Part shown: one piece after another, positions 17,592 to 26,621 of the stretch
Position numbering within the stretch: position 1 is the first letter of the stretch
Layout of the letters: every line of letters starts with the position of its first letter
Assembly: GCA_026393075.1 (NCBI GenBank)
Contig: JAPLAW010000020.1
Location: 1 to 52,893, forward strand
Direction: 5' to 3'
Origin: Actinomycetota bacterium
GTDB taxonomy: Bacteria > Actinomycetota > Actinomycetes > Nanopelagicales > Nanopelagicaceae
Length of the DNA: 52,893 bases
Program-made: the position numbers and the translations under genes
Notes under the pieces: generated by a model
The model's input: the letters and a program-made list of their open reading frames with translations, nothing else
What the model was told of the DNA's origin: nothing
Database searches by the model: none

Positions 17592-18412
17592 TTAATTATG
17601 ATTTAGTAAAAGCCGCCCTTGCCGAAGATTTGGCCGGGGGAGTAGATGTTACTTCGGTTGCAACAATTAGCGCCGATGCCGAGCTATATGCAGAATTTGT
17701 AGCTCGCGAGTCAGGAGTGGTTGTTGGTATTGAAATGGCTAAAGCTGTTTTGACTGAAGTCGGAGTCACTGGCATTGAAGTTTTAGTAGCCGAAGGTGCC
17801 TTCGTTAAAGCGGGAGATGTCTTAATTAGAGTTTCCGGAAATGCACGCGCAATTTTGTTAGCTGAACGAACCGCGCTGAATTTCCTAGGTCACTTATCTG
17901 GCATTGCTACGCTAACTAACCAATGGGTTAAAGCCATTGCTGGCACCAAGTGCGAAATTCGTGATACCCGAAAAACAACACCAGGTTGGCGCGAACTAGA
18001 AAAGTTTGCGGTTCGCATGGGCGGTGGCACTAATCATCGAATGTCGTTATCTGATGCAGCTCTGATTAAGGACAATCACATTGCCGCAGCAGGCGGTGTT
18101 AAAGCAGCGTTTAGCGCCGTTCGCAGCGCATTTCCAACCGCGCCGATTGAGATCGAAGTTGATACTTTGGAACAGTTAGCCGAAGTTCTGCCGCTTAATC
18201 CGGATTTAGTTCTACTCGACAATATGACACCTGACCAATGTCGGACAGCTGTTTCACTAGTTGCTGGTCAAACAAGATTAGAGGCATCAGGCGGCATCAC
18301 ACTAGAGCTAGCTCGCTCATATGCCGAAACCGGCGTTGATTATTTAGCAATTGGTGCGCTCACACATTCGGCAAAGAATTTCGATATCGGCCTCGACGTA
18401 AGGAGCAAATAA
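17588..18412 (+). CDS. nadC: Nicotinate-nucleotide pyrophosphorylase (carboxylating)
   Basis: 274 residues, normal length. The active-site segment R125-D-T-R-K-T-T-P-G133, followed by G-G-G-T-N-H-R and L-I-K-D-N-H, and the late E-A-S-G-G-I and D-Y-L-A-I-G-A motifs are those of quinolinate phosphoribosyltransferase. It makes nicotinate mononucleotide from quinolinate and PRPP. The end of the gene carries the AAGGAG that serves coaX. Confidence 0.94.
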   Translation: MINYDLVKAALAEDLAGGVDVTSVATISADAELYAEFVARESGVVVGIEMAKAVLTEVGVTGIEVLVAEGAFVKAGDVLIRVSGNARAILLAERTALNFLGHLSGIATLTNQWVKAIAGTKCEIRDTRKTTPGWRELEKFAVRMGGGTNHRMSLSDAALIKDNHIAAAGGVKAAFSAVRSAFPTAPIEIEVDTLEQLAEVLPLNPDLVLLDNMTPDQCRTAVSLVAGQTRLEASGGITLELARSYAETGVDYLAIGALTHSAKNFDIGLDVRSK

Positions 18413-18414
18413 CC

Positions 18415-19179
18415 ATGTTGTTAACTGTAGATGTTGGTAACACCAATACGGTCTTAGGAATTTTCGAAGGTGAAAATTTAACTCAGTCCTGGCGAGTAAA
18501 AACCGACCCACGTAATACTGCCGATGAACTTTGGCTGCAATACGAGGCGCTAGTTTCGGAATATGACTTAACTGGTTTAGCCATATGCAGCACTGTGCCT
18601 GCAACCTTGCGCGAGTTACGTCGCATGATCGCTGATTACTTTGAAGATGTACCAACCACAATCGTTGAGCCAGGCATCAAAACCGGAGTACCACTATTAG
18701 TTGATAATCCAAAAGAAATTGGCGCTGACCGCATTGTAAATACTTTGGCTGCTCACACTTTATTTGGTGGGCCAGCAATCGTGGTTGACTTTGGAACTTC
18801 GACTAATTTTGATGTGGTTTCACCAACTGGTGAATTTTTGGGTGGAGCATTGGCACCTGGTATCGAAATCTCAGTTGAAGCATTGGCGGCCAGAGCTGCA
18901 CAACTTCGAAAAGTCGAATTAGTGCTACCTAAATCAGTAATTGGTAAGAACACCGTTGAGGCGTTGCAATCTGGAACTATTTTCGGTTTTGCTGGCCAAG
19001 TAGATGGTTTGGTAAATCGAATTACCGAAGAACTCGCATTGAGCTACAGCGATACGCCAACCGTTGTCGCCACTGGTGGCCTGGCGCCCTTAATTTTGGG
19101 CGTTTCGGAGACGATTGATGAACACGAACCAGATCTAACGTTGATCGGTTTGCGTCTGATTCACGAGCGCAATCAGTAG
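18415..19179 (+). CDS. coaX: Type III pantothenate kinase
   Basis: 254 residues. The phosphate-binding start D6-V-G-N-T-N-T12, G-A-D-R-I-V-N, and V-V-D-F-G-T-S-T-N-F-D are the CoaX ASKHA motifs. It phosphorylates pantothenate, the step after PanC, so pantothenate and CoA genes flank the NAD genes here. An AAGGAGC at 18400-18406 precedes the ATG. Confidence 0.94.
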   Translation: MLLTVDVGNTNTVLGIFEGENLTQSWRVKTDPRNTADELWLQYEALVSEYDLTGLAICSTVPATLRELRRMIADYFEDVPTTIVEPGIKTGVPLLVDNPKEIGADRIVNTLAAHTLFGGPAIVVDFGTSTNFDVVSPTGEFLGGALAPGIEISVEALAARAAQLRKVELVLPKSVIGKNTVEALQSGTIFGFAGQVDGLVNRITEELALSYSDTPTVVATGGLAPLILGVSETIDEHEPDLTLIGLRLIHERNQ

Positions 19180-19198
19180 CAGTTAGACTGCACTTCTT

Positions 19199-20704
19199 AT
19201 GAGCGAGCAGACTCCAATAATCGGTGATGATCTACCCGAGCAACTACGGATCAGGCGCGAGAAGCGGGCTGACTTAATTGCCCAGGGCATCGAGCCATAC
19301 CCAGTTGCCGTAGCTCGCACAAAAACATTGGGCGAAGTTCGCACTAAGTACCAAGCACTAGAAACCGATACTGCAACTGGTGATATTGAAAGCTTGACCG
19401 GCCGCATTATCTTTAAGCGCGATACTGGCAAATTATGTTTTGCGACTTTGCGCGAAGGCGATGGCACCGAACTGCAAGCAATGTTCTCGCTCGACAAAGT
19501 TGGCGAAGATTCAATCACTGCCTGGAAATCTCAAGTCGATCTTGGTGACATTGTTAGTGTGACTGGCGAAATCATTACTTCAAAGCGCGGCGAACTTTCG
19601 ATCTTAGCTAACTCATGGCAACTTGCATCAAAATCTTTGCGCCCGTTACCTAATGAACATAACCCGCTCTCTGAAGAAACTCGAGTTCGTATGCGTTATG
19701 TAGATTTAATTGTGCGCCCTGAGGCTCGAGTAACAGCGCGCATGCGTCCAACTGTCATGCGTTCATTGCGTCAAACTTTCCATGAACGCGACTTCATTGA
19801 AGTTGAAACCCCGATGTTGCAAGTGCAACACGGTGGCGCAGCCGCTCGCCCATTTAAATCTTTTAGCAATGCCTACGACATGGATCTTTTCTTGCGCATC
19901 GCACCAGAGCTATTCCTAAAGCGTTGCGTTGTCGGTGGCATTGAACGAGTATTTGAAATCAACCGAAACTTCCGTAACGAAGGTGCTGATTCTTCACACT
20001 CACCAGAATTTGCGATGATCGAGAGTTATCAGTCATATGGCGACTGGCGTTCAATTGCCGAACTAACCCAGACACTAATTCAGAACGCCGCAATGGCTGT
20101 GTCAGGCTCATTAGTAGTTACTCATCAAGATGGCCGCCAAATAGATTTCGGCGGAAAATGGCGTGAGATATCGCTATATGAAGCGATTTCTGAAGGTGCG
20201 GGCGAGACCGTAACTGCGCTAACGCCAATGGAAGATCTAAAGCGCATCGCCACAAAGTTAGGTATGAAAGTCGATCCGGCCTGGATTGCTGGCAAGTTAG
20301 CTGAAGAAATTTTTGAGCATGTTGCTAAAGATCAATTAATTGAACCAACTTTTGTAATGGGTTTCCCAGTTGATACTTCACCGCTAGTTCGCGCACATCG
20401 CGAAACTCCTGGCGTTGCTGAAAAATGGGATCTCTATGTTGAAGGTTTTGAATTAGCAACTGGTTACTCCGAACTTATTGACCCAGTTATTCAACGAGAT
20501 CGATTAGTTGAACAATCTCGTCTGGGTGCAAAAGGTGATGTCGAGGCAATGCAAGTTGATGAAGATTTCCTACGCGCAATGGAATTTGGAATGCCACCAA
20601 TGGGCGGAATGGGTATGGGCGTTGATCGTTTACTTATGGCACTCACCGGCCTCGGAATTCGCGAAACAATTTTGTTCCCATTGGTTAAGCCGGAGATTGA
20701 GTAA
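19199..20704 (+). CDS. lysS: Lysyl-tRNA synthetase, class II
   Basis: 501 residues: an OB-fold anticodon domain (about 55-165, with G-R-I-I-F-K-R), then the class II catalytic core with motif 2 F-R-N-E-G-A-D-S-S-H-S-P-E-F (about 258-271) and motif 3 G-M-G-M-G-V-D-R-L (about 470-478). A TAGACT box lies 9 bases before the ATG, so the gene may also have its own start. The final A of the stop codon is the first base of the next gene. Confidence 0.96.
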   Translation: MSEQTPIIGDDLPEQLRIRREKRADLIAQGIEPYPVAVARTKTLGEVRTKYQALETDTATGDIESLTGRIIFKRDTGKLCFATLREGDGTELQAMFSLDKVGEDSITAWKSQVDLGDIVSVTGEIITSKRGELSILANSWQLASKSLRPLPNEHNPLSEETRVRMRYVDLIVRPEARVTARMRPTVMRSLRQTFHERDFIEVETPMLQVQHGGAAARPFKSFSNAYDMDLFLRIAPELFLKRCVVGGIERVFEINRNFRNEGADSSHSPEFAMIESYQSYGDWRSIAELTQTLIQNAAMAVSGSLVVTHQDGRQIDFGGKWREISLYEAISEGAGETVTALTPMEDLKRIATKLGMKVDPAWIAGKLAEEIFEHVAKDQLIEPTFVMGFPVDTSPLVRAHRETPGVAEKWDLYVEGFELATGYSELIDPVIQRDRLVEQSRLGAKGDVEAMQVDEDFLRAMEFGMPPMGGMGMGVDRLLMALTGLGIRETILFPLVKPEIE

Positions 20705-21198
20705 TGATCGAAGTTCGACCAGCTCGTACCAGTGACATTAAGGCGATTCATAAATTAATTGTGGACTTTGCTTCTGGTGGTCGCATGCTGCAAAAAGAGA
20801 CAGTAACTCTTTATGAAAGTGTGCAAGAATTTGTGGTTGCAGTTGAAGATGGCCAAGTAGTTGGTTGCGGCGCACTTCACGTGCTCTGGGAAGATTTAGC
20901 CGAAGTTCGCTCAGTTGCAATTACCGAAACTTTGCGCGGTAACGGAATCGGAAATCAAATTCTGGAACGAATTATTGATCGTGCCCGCGAACTCGGCCTA
21001 TCCCGAATTTTCTGTTTAACATTTGAAACTAAATTCTTTGGCCGACATGGCTTTGAAGAAATTCAAGGAACCCCCGTTGAGCCCGAGATCTACGCTCAAT
21101 TACTTAAGTCTTATGACTCTGGTGTGGCTGAATTCCTCGACCTAGAATCAGTAAAGCCAAACACTTTGGGCAATACCCGAATGCTTAAAATCCTCTAA
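20704..21198 (+). CDS. argA: Amino-acid N-acetyltransferase (N-acetylglutamate synthase, Rv2747 type)
   Basis: 164 residues, a single GNAT domain without the amino-acid-kinase part of E. coli ArgA. Acetyl-CoA binding is by V-R-S-V-A-I and R-G-N-G-I-G (about 69-84), and the closing F-F-G-R-H-G-F-E-E segment is typical. The overall pattern (R-P-A-R-T-S-D-I at the start, F-V-V-A and G-C-G-A-L-H-V) matches the short mycobacterial ArgA. It would acetylate glutamate or glutamine for arginine synthesis. Coupled to lysS by a 1-base overlap. A different small-molecule acetyltransferase is possible but less likely. Confidence 0.8.
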   Translation: MIEVRPARTSDIKAIHKLIVDFASGGRMLQKETVTLYESVQEFVVAVEDGQVVGCGALHVLWEDLAEVRSVAITETLRGNGIGNQILERIIDRARELGLSRIFCLTFETKFFGRHGFEEIQGTPVEPEIYAQLLKSYDSGVAEFLDLESVKPNTLGNTRMLKIL

Positions 21199-21268
21199 GA
21201 CGACCCATAGTTTCTACCCGCCAGGGCACAAATTGGGGTTCAATCTGGTTATAACTGGCATATCTAGT

Positions 21269-21289
21269 GGTTTTTCGGAGCGTAAAACC
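21269..21289 (+). promoter_or_regulatory. Inverted repeat in the clpC leader
   Basis: GGTTTT (21269-21274) and AAAACC (21284-21289) form an inverted repeat with a 9-base centre, followed at 21293-21300 by the palindrome CTCGCGAG. The region 21199-21354 has no gene. A TATAAC at 21250-21255 could be a -10 box but has no -35 box at the right distance. The repeat may be an operator (clpC is stress-regulated in actinobacteria) or a transcript hairpin; the ClgR consensus was not found. Confidence 0.3.
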
Positions 21290-21354
21290 CACCTCGCGAG
21301 CTGGCCCCCTCGGGTATTAGGCTTAGCGAGATACGAATAGAAGGAGTACCGCCC

Positions 21355-23856
21355 ATGTTTGAGCGTTTTACCGACCGTGCCCGCCGGGTTGTTGTTCTAG
21401 CCCAAGAAGAAGCACGCATGCTCAATCACAACTACATCGGCACCGAGCACATTCTGCTTGGCCTGATTCATGAAGGCGAAGGCGTCGCTGCTAAAGCGAT
21501 GGAAGGCATGGGCATTTCACTCGAAGCCGTGCGTGCACAAGTTGAAGAAATTATTGGCCAAGGCCAGCAAGCACCAAGTGGACATATTCCATTTACGCCA
21601 CGCGCCAAGAAAGTTCTCGAACTTTCACTTCGCGAAGCGTTGCAACTTGGACATAACTACATCGGTACTGAACATATTTTGCTGGGCCTAATTCGCGAAG
21701 GCGAAGGCGTAGCTGCACAAGTATTAGTAAAACTTGGTGCTGATCTAAATCGGGTTCGTCAACAAGTTATTCAATTACTTTCTGGTTACCAAGGAAAAGA
21801 AGCCGTTGCTTCAAATGGTCCAGCTGAAGGAACTCCTTCAACTTCATTGGTACTTGATCAATTCGGTCGAAATTTAACTCAAGCTGCCCGCGAAGGAAAA
21901 CTTGATCCAGTTATTGGTCGCGAATTAGAGATCGAACGCGTAATGCAGGTTCTTTCCCGTCGCACTAAGAACAATCCAGTTTTAATTGGTGAACCAGGTG
22001 TTGGTAAAACTGCAGTTGTCGAAGGTTTAGCACAAGCAATTGTTAAGAACGATGTGCCTGAGACCCTTAAAGATAAGCAACTTTATTCACTTGATCTAGG
22101 CGCACTAGTTGCCGGTTCTCGCTATCGCGGTGATTTCGAGGAGCGCTTAAAGAAAGTGCTTAAAGAGATTAAAACTCGCGGCGACATCATTCTCTTCATC
22201 GATGAAATTCATACCTTGGTTGGTGCTGGCGCAGCTGAAGGCGCAATTGATGCAGCCAGCATTTTGAAGCCAATGCTTGCTCGCGGCGAGCTCCAGACTA
22301 TTGGTGCAACTACGCTTGACGAATATCGCAAGCACCTTGAAAAAGATGCAGCTCTAGAACGTCGCTTCCAGCCAATTCAAGTTAAAGAACCATCAGTGGC
22401 TCACACCATTGAAATTCTTAAAGGCCTGCGCGATCGCTACGAAACGCATCACCGCGTATCAATTACCGACGGTGCGCTATCAGCTGCAGCAAACATGGCG
22501 GATCGTTATGTATCTGATCGCTTCTTGCCGGATAAGGCAATCGATTTAATTGATGAAGCTGGTTCACGTCTGCGCATTAAGCGCATGACCGCACCTCCCG
22601 AACTGCGCGAGTTCGATGACAAGATCGCTGCTGCTCGTAAAGATAAAGAGTCAGCAATTGATGGTCAAGATTTTGAAAAGGCCGCATCTTTCCGTGATCT
22701 CGAAAAAACTCTTTCTACTGAAAAAGCTGAAGCTGAAAAAAATTGGAAAGCAACCGATCTCGATAAGGTAACTGAAGTTGATGAAGAACTCATCGCTCAA
22801 GTTCTATCTATCGCAACTGGTATTCCAGTGTTTAAATTAACTGAAGAAGAAACTGCTCGCTTGCTACGCATGGAAGATGAATTGCACAAGCGCGTTATTG
22901 GTCAAGATCAAGCGATCAAGGCTTTGTCACAAGCAATTCGTCGTACTCGTGCGGGTCTGAAAGATCCAAAGCGACCAGGTGGTTCATTTATTTTCGCTGG
23001 TCCATCAGGTGTCGGTAAGACTGAACTTTCACGCACGCTTGCTTCATTCTTATTTGGTGATGCAGATGCGCTGATTCAACTTGATATGTCTGAGTACTCC
23101 GAGCGCCACACAGCCTCTCGTTTATTTGGTGCACCTCCCGGATATGTTGGTTATGACGAAGGCGGACAGCTAACTGAAAAAGTACGTCGTCGCCCATTCT
23201 CAGTTGTGCTCTTCGACGAAATCGAAAAAGCGCACCCAGATATCTTTAACTCGTTATTGCAGGTTCTAGAAGATGGTCGCCTAACTGACTCACAAGGTCG
23301 CGTAGTTGATTTCAAGAACACCGTAATCATCATGACTACCAACTTAGGTACTAAAGATATTTCAAAGGGTGCCGGTCTTGGTTTTGCGAACTCATCTGAT
23401 GAGCTCTCAAATTACGAGCGCATGAAGGCAAAGGTTGGCGATGAACTTAAGTCGCACTTCCGCCCAGAATTCCTAAACCGTATTGATGACATCGTGGTAT
23501 TCCATCAACTACATAAGGATGAAATTATTCAGATCGTTGATCTCATGATTGCTTCCCTTGATGAACGCCTAAAAGCGAAAGACATGGGTATTGAATTAAC
23601 CCAAGCAGCTAAGGATCTTCTTGCTGCGCGCGGCTATGACCCACTTCTTGGTGCTCGTCCATTGCGTCGCACAATTCAACGTGAAATCGAAGATTCACTC
23701 TCAGAGCGCATCTTGTTTAGCGAATTGAAAGCTGGCGAAATTATTGTGGTTGATGTTGAAGGCGAAGGCGCTGATGCGAAATTCACTTTCACTGGTTCGC
23801 CAAAAGCGATTACGCCAGATTCACCAGAAGATTTAGCGCAAACTCCTACCGCTTAA
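21355..23856 (+). CDS. clpC: ATP-dependent Clp protease ATPase subunit ClpC
   Basis: 833 residues. Two Clp N repeats (about 1-75 and 76-145, each with [14 protein letters not shown]) precede AAA module 1 with Walker A G212-E-P-G-V-G-K-T219, a middle region with a UVR-like helix pair (about 420-460), and AAA module 2 with Walker A G549-P-S-G-V-G-K-T556. The middle insert is short, as in ClpC and unlike ClpB. It unfolds substrates for the ClpP peptidase. A GAAGGAG lies at 21341-21347, before the ATG. The 3' end comes within 6 bases of the convergent acetyltransferase gene. Confidence 0.96.
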   Translation: MFERFTDRARRVVVLAQEEARMLNHNYIGTEHILLGLIHEGEGVAAKAMEGMGISLEAVRAQVEEIIGQGQQAPSGHIPFTPRAKKVLELSLREALQLGHNYIGTEHILLGLIREGEGVAAQVLVKLGADLNRVRQQVIQLLSGYQGKEAVASNGPAEGTPSTSLVLDQFGRNLTQAAREGKLDPVIGRELEIERVMQVLSRRTKNNPVLIGEPGVGKTAVVEGLAQAIVKNDVPETLKDKQLYSLDLGALVAGSRYRGDFEERLKKVLKEIKTRGDIILFIDEIHTLVGAGAAEGAIDAASILKPMLARGELQTIGATTLDEYRKHLEKDAALERRFQPIQVKEPSVAHTIEILKGLRDRYETHHRVSITDGALSAAANMADRYVSDRFLPDKAIDLIDEAGSRLRIKRMTAPPELREFDDKIAAARKDKESAIDGQDFEKAASFRDLEKTLSTEKAEAEKNWKATDLDKVTEVDEELIAQVLSIATGIPVFKLTEEETARLLRMEDELHKRVIGQDQAIKALSQAIRRTRAGLKDPKRPGGSFIFAGPSGVGKTELSRTLASFLFGDADALIQLDMSEYSERHTASRLFGAPPGYVGYDEGGQLTEKVRRRPFSVVLFDEIEKAHPDIFNSLLQVLEDGRLTDSQGRVVDFKNTVIIMTTNLGTKDISKGAGLGFANSSDELSNYERMKAKVGDELKSHFRPEFLNRIDDIVVFHQLHKDEIIQIVDLMIASLDERLKAKDMGIELTQAAKDLLAARGYDPLLGARPLRRTIQREIEDSLSERILFSELKAGEIIVVDVEGEGADAKFTFTGSPKAITPDSPEDLAQTPTA

Positions 23857-23862
23857 TTTCCG

Positions 23863-24351
23863 CTAGTTGCCGCTAGCTGCCTCACTACCTAGGTTTTTTA
23901 GCGCTTCTCCGCTAACGCGGTAAACGGTCCATTCATCCATGGCAATTGCCCCTTGCGATTTGTAGAACTCAATTGCTGGTGTGTTCCAATCAAGCACCCA
24001 CCACTGAAAGCGACCGTATCCGCGCTCGTTACAGATCGCAGCTAAGTGCTTAAGCATTGCTAAGCCGTATCCATTTCCGCGATGCTCTGGCTTAATAAAT
24101 AGATCTTCTAAATAAATACCATGTTTGCCCTGCCAAGTAGAAAAATTAAGAAACCAAATTGCAATGCCAACTACTTCACCATCATGGTCTGCAATTGAGC
24201 AAAAAACTTTTGGCGCATCGGCAAAGAGTGCCGCACCAATCTCAGTTTCGTTGGTTTCAACTTCATCAGGGGCTTTTTCATACAATGCAAGATCGTGAAT
24301 CAATTGCATGATGGCGGGGAGATCAGCTTTAGTTGCTGGGCGAATTAACAT
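23863..24351 (-). CDS. GNAT acetyltransferase, spermidine/spermine acetyltransferase type
   Basis: 162 residues. Y-E-K-A-P-D-E-V (about 29-36), Y-L-E-D-L-F-I-K-P-E-H-R-G-N-G-Y-G (about 80-96) and W-W-V-L-D-W-N-T-P-A-I-E-F-Y-K (about 117-131) are the hallmarks of the SAT group within GNAT. Members acetylate polyamines or small amines such as thialysine. Its ATG overlaps the nagA stop by 7 bases, so it is the second gene of a nagA transcript; an amino-sugar substrate is conceivable but not shown. Confidence 0.82.
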   Translation of the reverse strand: MLIRPATKADLPAIMQLIHDLALYEKAPDEVETNETEIGAALFADAPKVFCSIADHDGEVVGIAIWFLNFSTWQGKHGIYLEDLFIKPEHRGNGYGLAMLKHLAAICNERGYGRFQWWVLDWNTPAIEFYKSQGAIAMDEWTVYRVSGEALKNLGSEAASGN

Positions 24352-25442
24352 TTGATTGGTGTGATCTCTCCGTTTTTTGCTAAATGATTTAGAAAACCAC
24401 TCTTGCCAACTGCAATATCACCTAAGTCAGAGCGGCCTAAAATCAGCGCTGGCAGCGTTGATGCGGCATGGACTGCTTCGGTGATGCTAATTCCGATCTC
24501 ATTTAGTGCGTGGTTAAAGGCTTTTGCCATCGTCAAAGTACTGCCCGCGAGCGCGCCATTTGAGGCTAATCGCGCAATGCCATCTTTAACGGTTACTTCA
24601 AGGCCTGCGATTTTGTACCTGCCATCAGTTGAACCCGCTGCCGACATAGCATCAGTAACCATTACCACGCGATTAGGCGCAGTTTCAAAAACTTCACGCA
24701 CAATATTTGTAGCCACATGCTCGCCGTCTAGAATTAATTCCAGACTTACCCGTAATTCATTAATAACTGCGCTCGACATAGTGCCTGGGCCGTCAACAAC
24801 TTTTGGCATGGCATTATTGAAATGTGTAACTACGCTGGCGCCACGATCAATTGCTGCTTGAGCTGTTGCGGCATCTGATTGCGAGTGACCGATTGCCGCG
24901 ATTACACCAGATTTTGCTAAATGCTCAATTACTTCTAGCGCGCCATCAAGTTCAGGTGCGATGGTGATCATCTTGATAAACCCTTGACCGGCATCAAGCA
25001 AAGTTTGAACTTCAGCAAGAGTTGGGGTGCGCAAAAGATCTGGGTCGTGAGCTCCACAGCGAGCGTGTGAAAGATACGGACCTTCTAAATGAATACCGGC
25101 AATTTCTCCGCGCTGCGCAAATGGAACCAACCGCTTGATCTGTGAAATTAGATTTTCAATTGGCTCAGTAACCAAACTGGCTAATCCAGCTACGGTTCCG
25201 CCAGCGCGATGAGTAGCAATCACTTGGGTAATTTCGGAATCAGTCAGACTGCCAAAATATTTGCCACCGCCGCCGTGACAGTGAATATCCACGAAACCTG
25301 GGATCAATATTCCTTCGTAACGAAAGTCATATTCTGGGGTTGTTCCATTATTTATCGAGCGAATCAGGCCATCTTCGATCTCTAGCCATACCTCTTTCTG
25401 CAGCTCTTGATCTATAAGCACGGTGGCTGCAGAGATGATCAC
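24345..25442 (-). CDS. nagA: N-acetylglucosamine-6-phosphate deacetylase
   Basis: 365 residues. The amidohydrolase metal motif D52-I-H-C-H56-G-G-G-G, H-L-E-G-P-Y-L-S (about 119-126), I-G-H-S-Q-S, V-T-H-F-N-N-A-M and V-T-D-A-M-S-A-A-G (catalytic Asp) are those of NagA. It removes acetate from GlcNAc-6-P to give GlcN-6-P, the step after MurQ. Starts at GTG; a complete promoter puts the start of transcription at the GTG itself. Divergent from murQ. The next enzyme, NagB, is not in the window. Confidence 0.94.
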   Translation of the reverse strand: MIISAATVLIDQELQKEVWLEIEDGLIRSINNGTTPEYDFRYEGILIPGFVDIHCHGGGGKYFGSLTDSEITQVIATHRAGGTVAGLASLVTEPIENLISQIKRLVPFAQRGEIAGIHLEGPYLSHARCGAHDPDLLRTPTLAEVQTLLDAGQGFIKMITIAPELDGALEVIEHLAKSGVIAAIGHSQSDAATAQAAIDRGASVVTHFNNAMPKVVDGPGTMSSAVINELRVSLELILDGEHVATNIVREVFETAPNRVVMVTDAMSAAGSTDGRYKIAGLEVTVKDGIARLASNGALAGSTLTMAKAFNHALNEIGISITEAVHAASTLPALILGRSDLGDIAVGKSGFLNHLAKNGEITPIKC

Positions 25443-25448
25443 TTAGCA

Positions 25449-25477
25449 AACTTATGGCTTTGAAGTAGTCAGGTCAA
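25449..25477 (-). promoter_or_regulatory. nagA promoter, leaderless
   Basis: On the minus strand TTGACC (25477-25472), 17 bases, then TAAGTT (25454-25449). The -10 box ends 6 bases before the GTG at 25442, so transcription should begin on the start codon. Confidence 0.65.
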
Positions 25478-25496
25478 GAATCTAGCGAAACAGTAG

Positions 25497-25526
25497 TTGT
25501 TTAATAGCCTTTCCTCTGCCTATTCT
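25497..25526 (+). promoter_or_regulatory. murQ promoter
   Basis: TTGTTT (25497-25502), 18 bases, TATTCT (25521-25526). The expected start point near 25533 leaves a very short leader with AGAGAGG at 25536-25542 before the ATG at 25548. Confidence 0.55.
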
Positions 25527-25547
25527 TAGCGCACTAGAGAGGCAGTG

Positions 25548-26465
25548 ATGACAATTAATCAAAATGAACCAGAGTTAGGTCTTCTGCGCACTGAACAAGT
25601 CGACGCGAAGTTCCAACTGCTCGATGTCATGTCTATCTCTGAGCTATTGCAAGCAATGAATGAGAGCGATACCGAAGTTCCTAAAGCAGTTAATGCAATT
25701 TTGCCTCGCATTGAAAAAGCAATTGATGAAGTTGTAGATCGCATGTTACAAGGCGGTCGCTTAGTTTATTTAGGCGCCGGAACTTCTGGGCGACTTGGCG
25801 TCCTTGATGCTGCTGAATGTGGGCCAACTTTTTCAGTAAGCACCGATCAAGTAGTTGCTTTTATTGCCGGCGGAGATTCTGCTTTGCGGTTACCAGCCGA
25901 AGGTGCTGAAGATCGCCCTGAACTTGGTATCGCGGATTTAAAATCTATCAATCTAAAAGCAACTGATTGTGTAGTTGGTATTGCTGCAAGTGGTCGCACG
26001 CCATATGTACTTGGCGCACTTGATTACGCAAATTCTGTCGGCGCCCTAACTATTGCAATTACCTGTAATCCCAATTCGGAAGCTGGCAAACGCAGTGCCC
26101 ATGCTCTCGATGTTGACTCTGGCCCGGAGTTATTAGCTGGATCGACTCGATTGAAATCTGGAACTGCGCAGAAGTTGGTTCTAAATATGATTTCAACCGT
26201 CACCATGGTTCGTCTGGGTAAGACATTTGGAAATTTAATGGTTGATCTACAGATCAGCAATGAAAAATTGCAAGACCGGGCAATTCGAATAATTGAAAAA
26301 GCTACGGGTGCAACCCGGGCTGCTTCAGCTGCCGCGCTAACCGACTCAGGACATGAAGTAAAAGTCGCGATATTGATGCTTTTGTTACACACCGATGCGA
26401 ATTCTGCCAAAGAGCGTTTATCTGCTTCCCAGAATCGAATTCGCCAAGCGCTCACTGAGGGCTAG
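25548..26465 (+). CDS. murQ: N-acetylmuramic acid 6-phosphate etherase
   Basis: 305 residues from the ATG, which has AGAGAGG five bases upstream; the GTG one codon earlier is less well placed. The SIS-domain signature L-G-A-G-T-S-G-R-L-G-V-L-D-A-A-E (about 68-83), A-S-G-R-T-P-Y and G-T-A-Q-K-L-V-L-N-M are the MurQ family motifs, and the length is normal. It cleaves the D-lactyl ether of MurNAc-6-P, giving GlcNAc-6-P, which NagA, encoded divergently, then deacetylates. This is the central step of MurNAc use. Confidence 0.95.
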   Translation: MTINQNEPELGLLRTEQVDAKFQLLDVMSISELLQAMNESDTEVPKAVNAILPRIEKAIDEVVDRMLQGGRLVYLGAGTSGRLGVLDAAECGPTFSVSTDQVVAFIAGGDSALRLPAEGAEDRPELGIADLKSINLKATDCVVGIAASGRTPYVLGALDYANSVGALTIAITCNPNSEAGKRSAHALDVDSGPELLAGSTRLKSGTAQKLVLNMISTVTMVRLGKTFGNLMVDLQISNEKLQDRAIRIIEKATGATRAASAAALTDSGHEVKVAILMLLLHTDANSAKERLSASQNRIRQALTEG

Positions 26466-26516
26466 GCTTCAACGCTTACATAACGAAAACGTAGCCAAAC
26501 CGTTACCCAGTTACGC

Positions 26517-26545
26517 TTGACCTAGCCTCCTTATACCGATAATTT
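26517..26545 (+). promoter_or_regulatory. Promoter of the oligopeptide-type importer operon
   Basis: TTGACC (26517-26522), 17 bases, TAATTT (26540-26545): both boxes and ideal spacing. The predicted start near 26552 gives a leader of about 70 bases that holds two TGAA...TTCA inverted repeats. Confidence 0.7.
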
Positions 26546-26564
26546 TCACGGGTCGGGGAAATCC

Positions 26565-26580
26565 CTGAAGGTTTTTTTCA
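26565..26580 (+). promoter_or_regulatory. Candidate operator, copy 1 of a shared 16-base element
   Basis: CTGAAGGTTTTTTTCA, an imperfect palindrome with TGAA and TTCA arms around 7 bases. It sits about 13 bases after the predicted transcription start. The identical 16 bases recur at 35751-35766 directly before the MurR/RpiR gene. RpiR-family proteins bind palindromes, so this is the best operator candidate; binding is inferred. Confidence 0.5.
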
Positions 26581-26584
26581 CCAT

Positions 26585-26604
26585 ATGAACCAACTCGGGT
26601 TCAT
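26585..26604 (+). promoter_or_regulatory. Inverted repeat in the importer leader
   Basis: ATGAACC and GGTTCAT, perfect 7-base arms with a 6-base centre, lie just after the 16-base element and just before the AAGGAG (26611-26616). It could be a second operator half or a leader hairpin near the ribosome binding site. Confidence 0.4.
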
Positions 26605-26621
26605 CCTTGGAAGGAGAAAAG

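Noticed and set aside
26565-26580. The T-run of the 16-base element as a terminator for murQ
   Set aside because: There is no stem before the T-run, and it lies downstream of a good promoter for the next gene.
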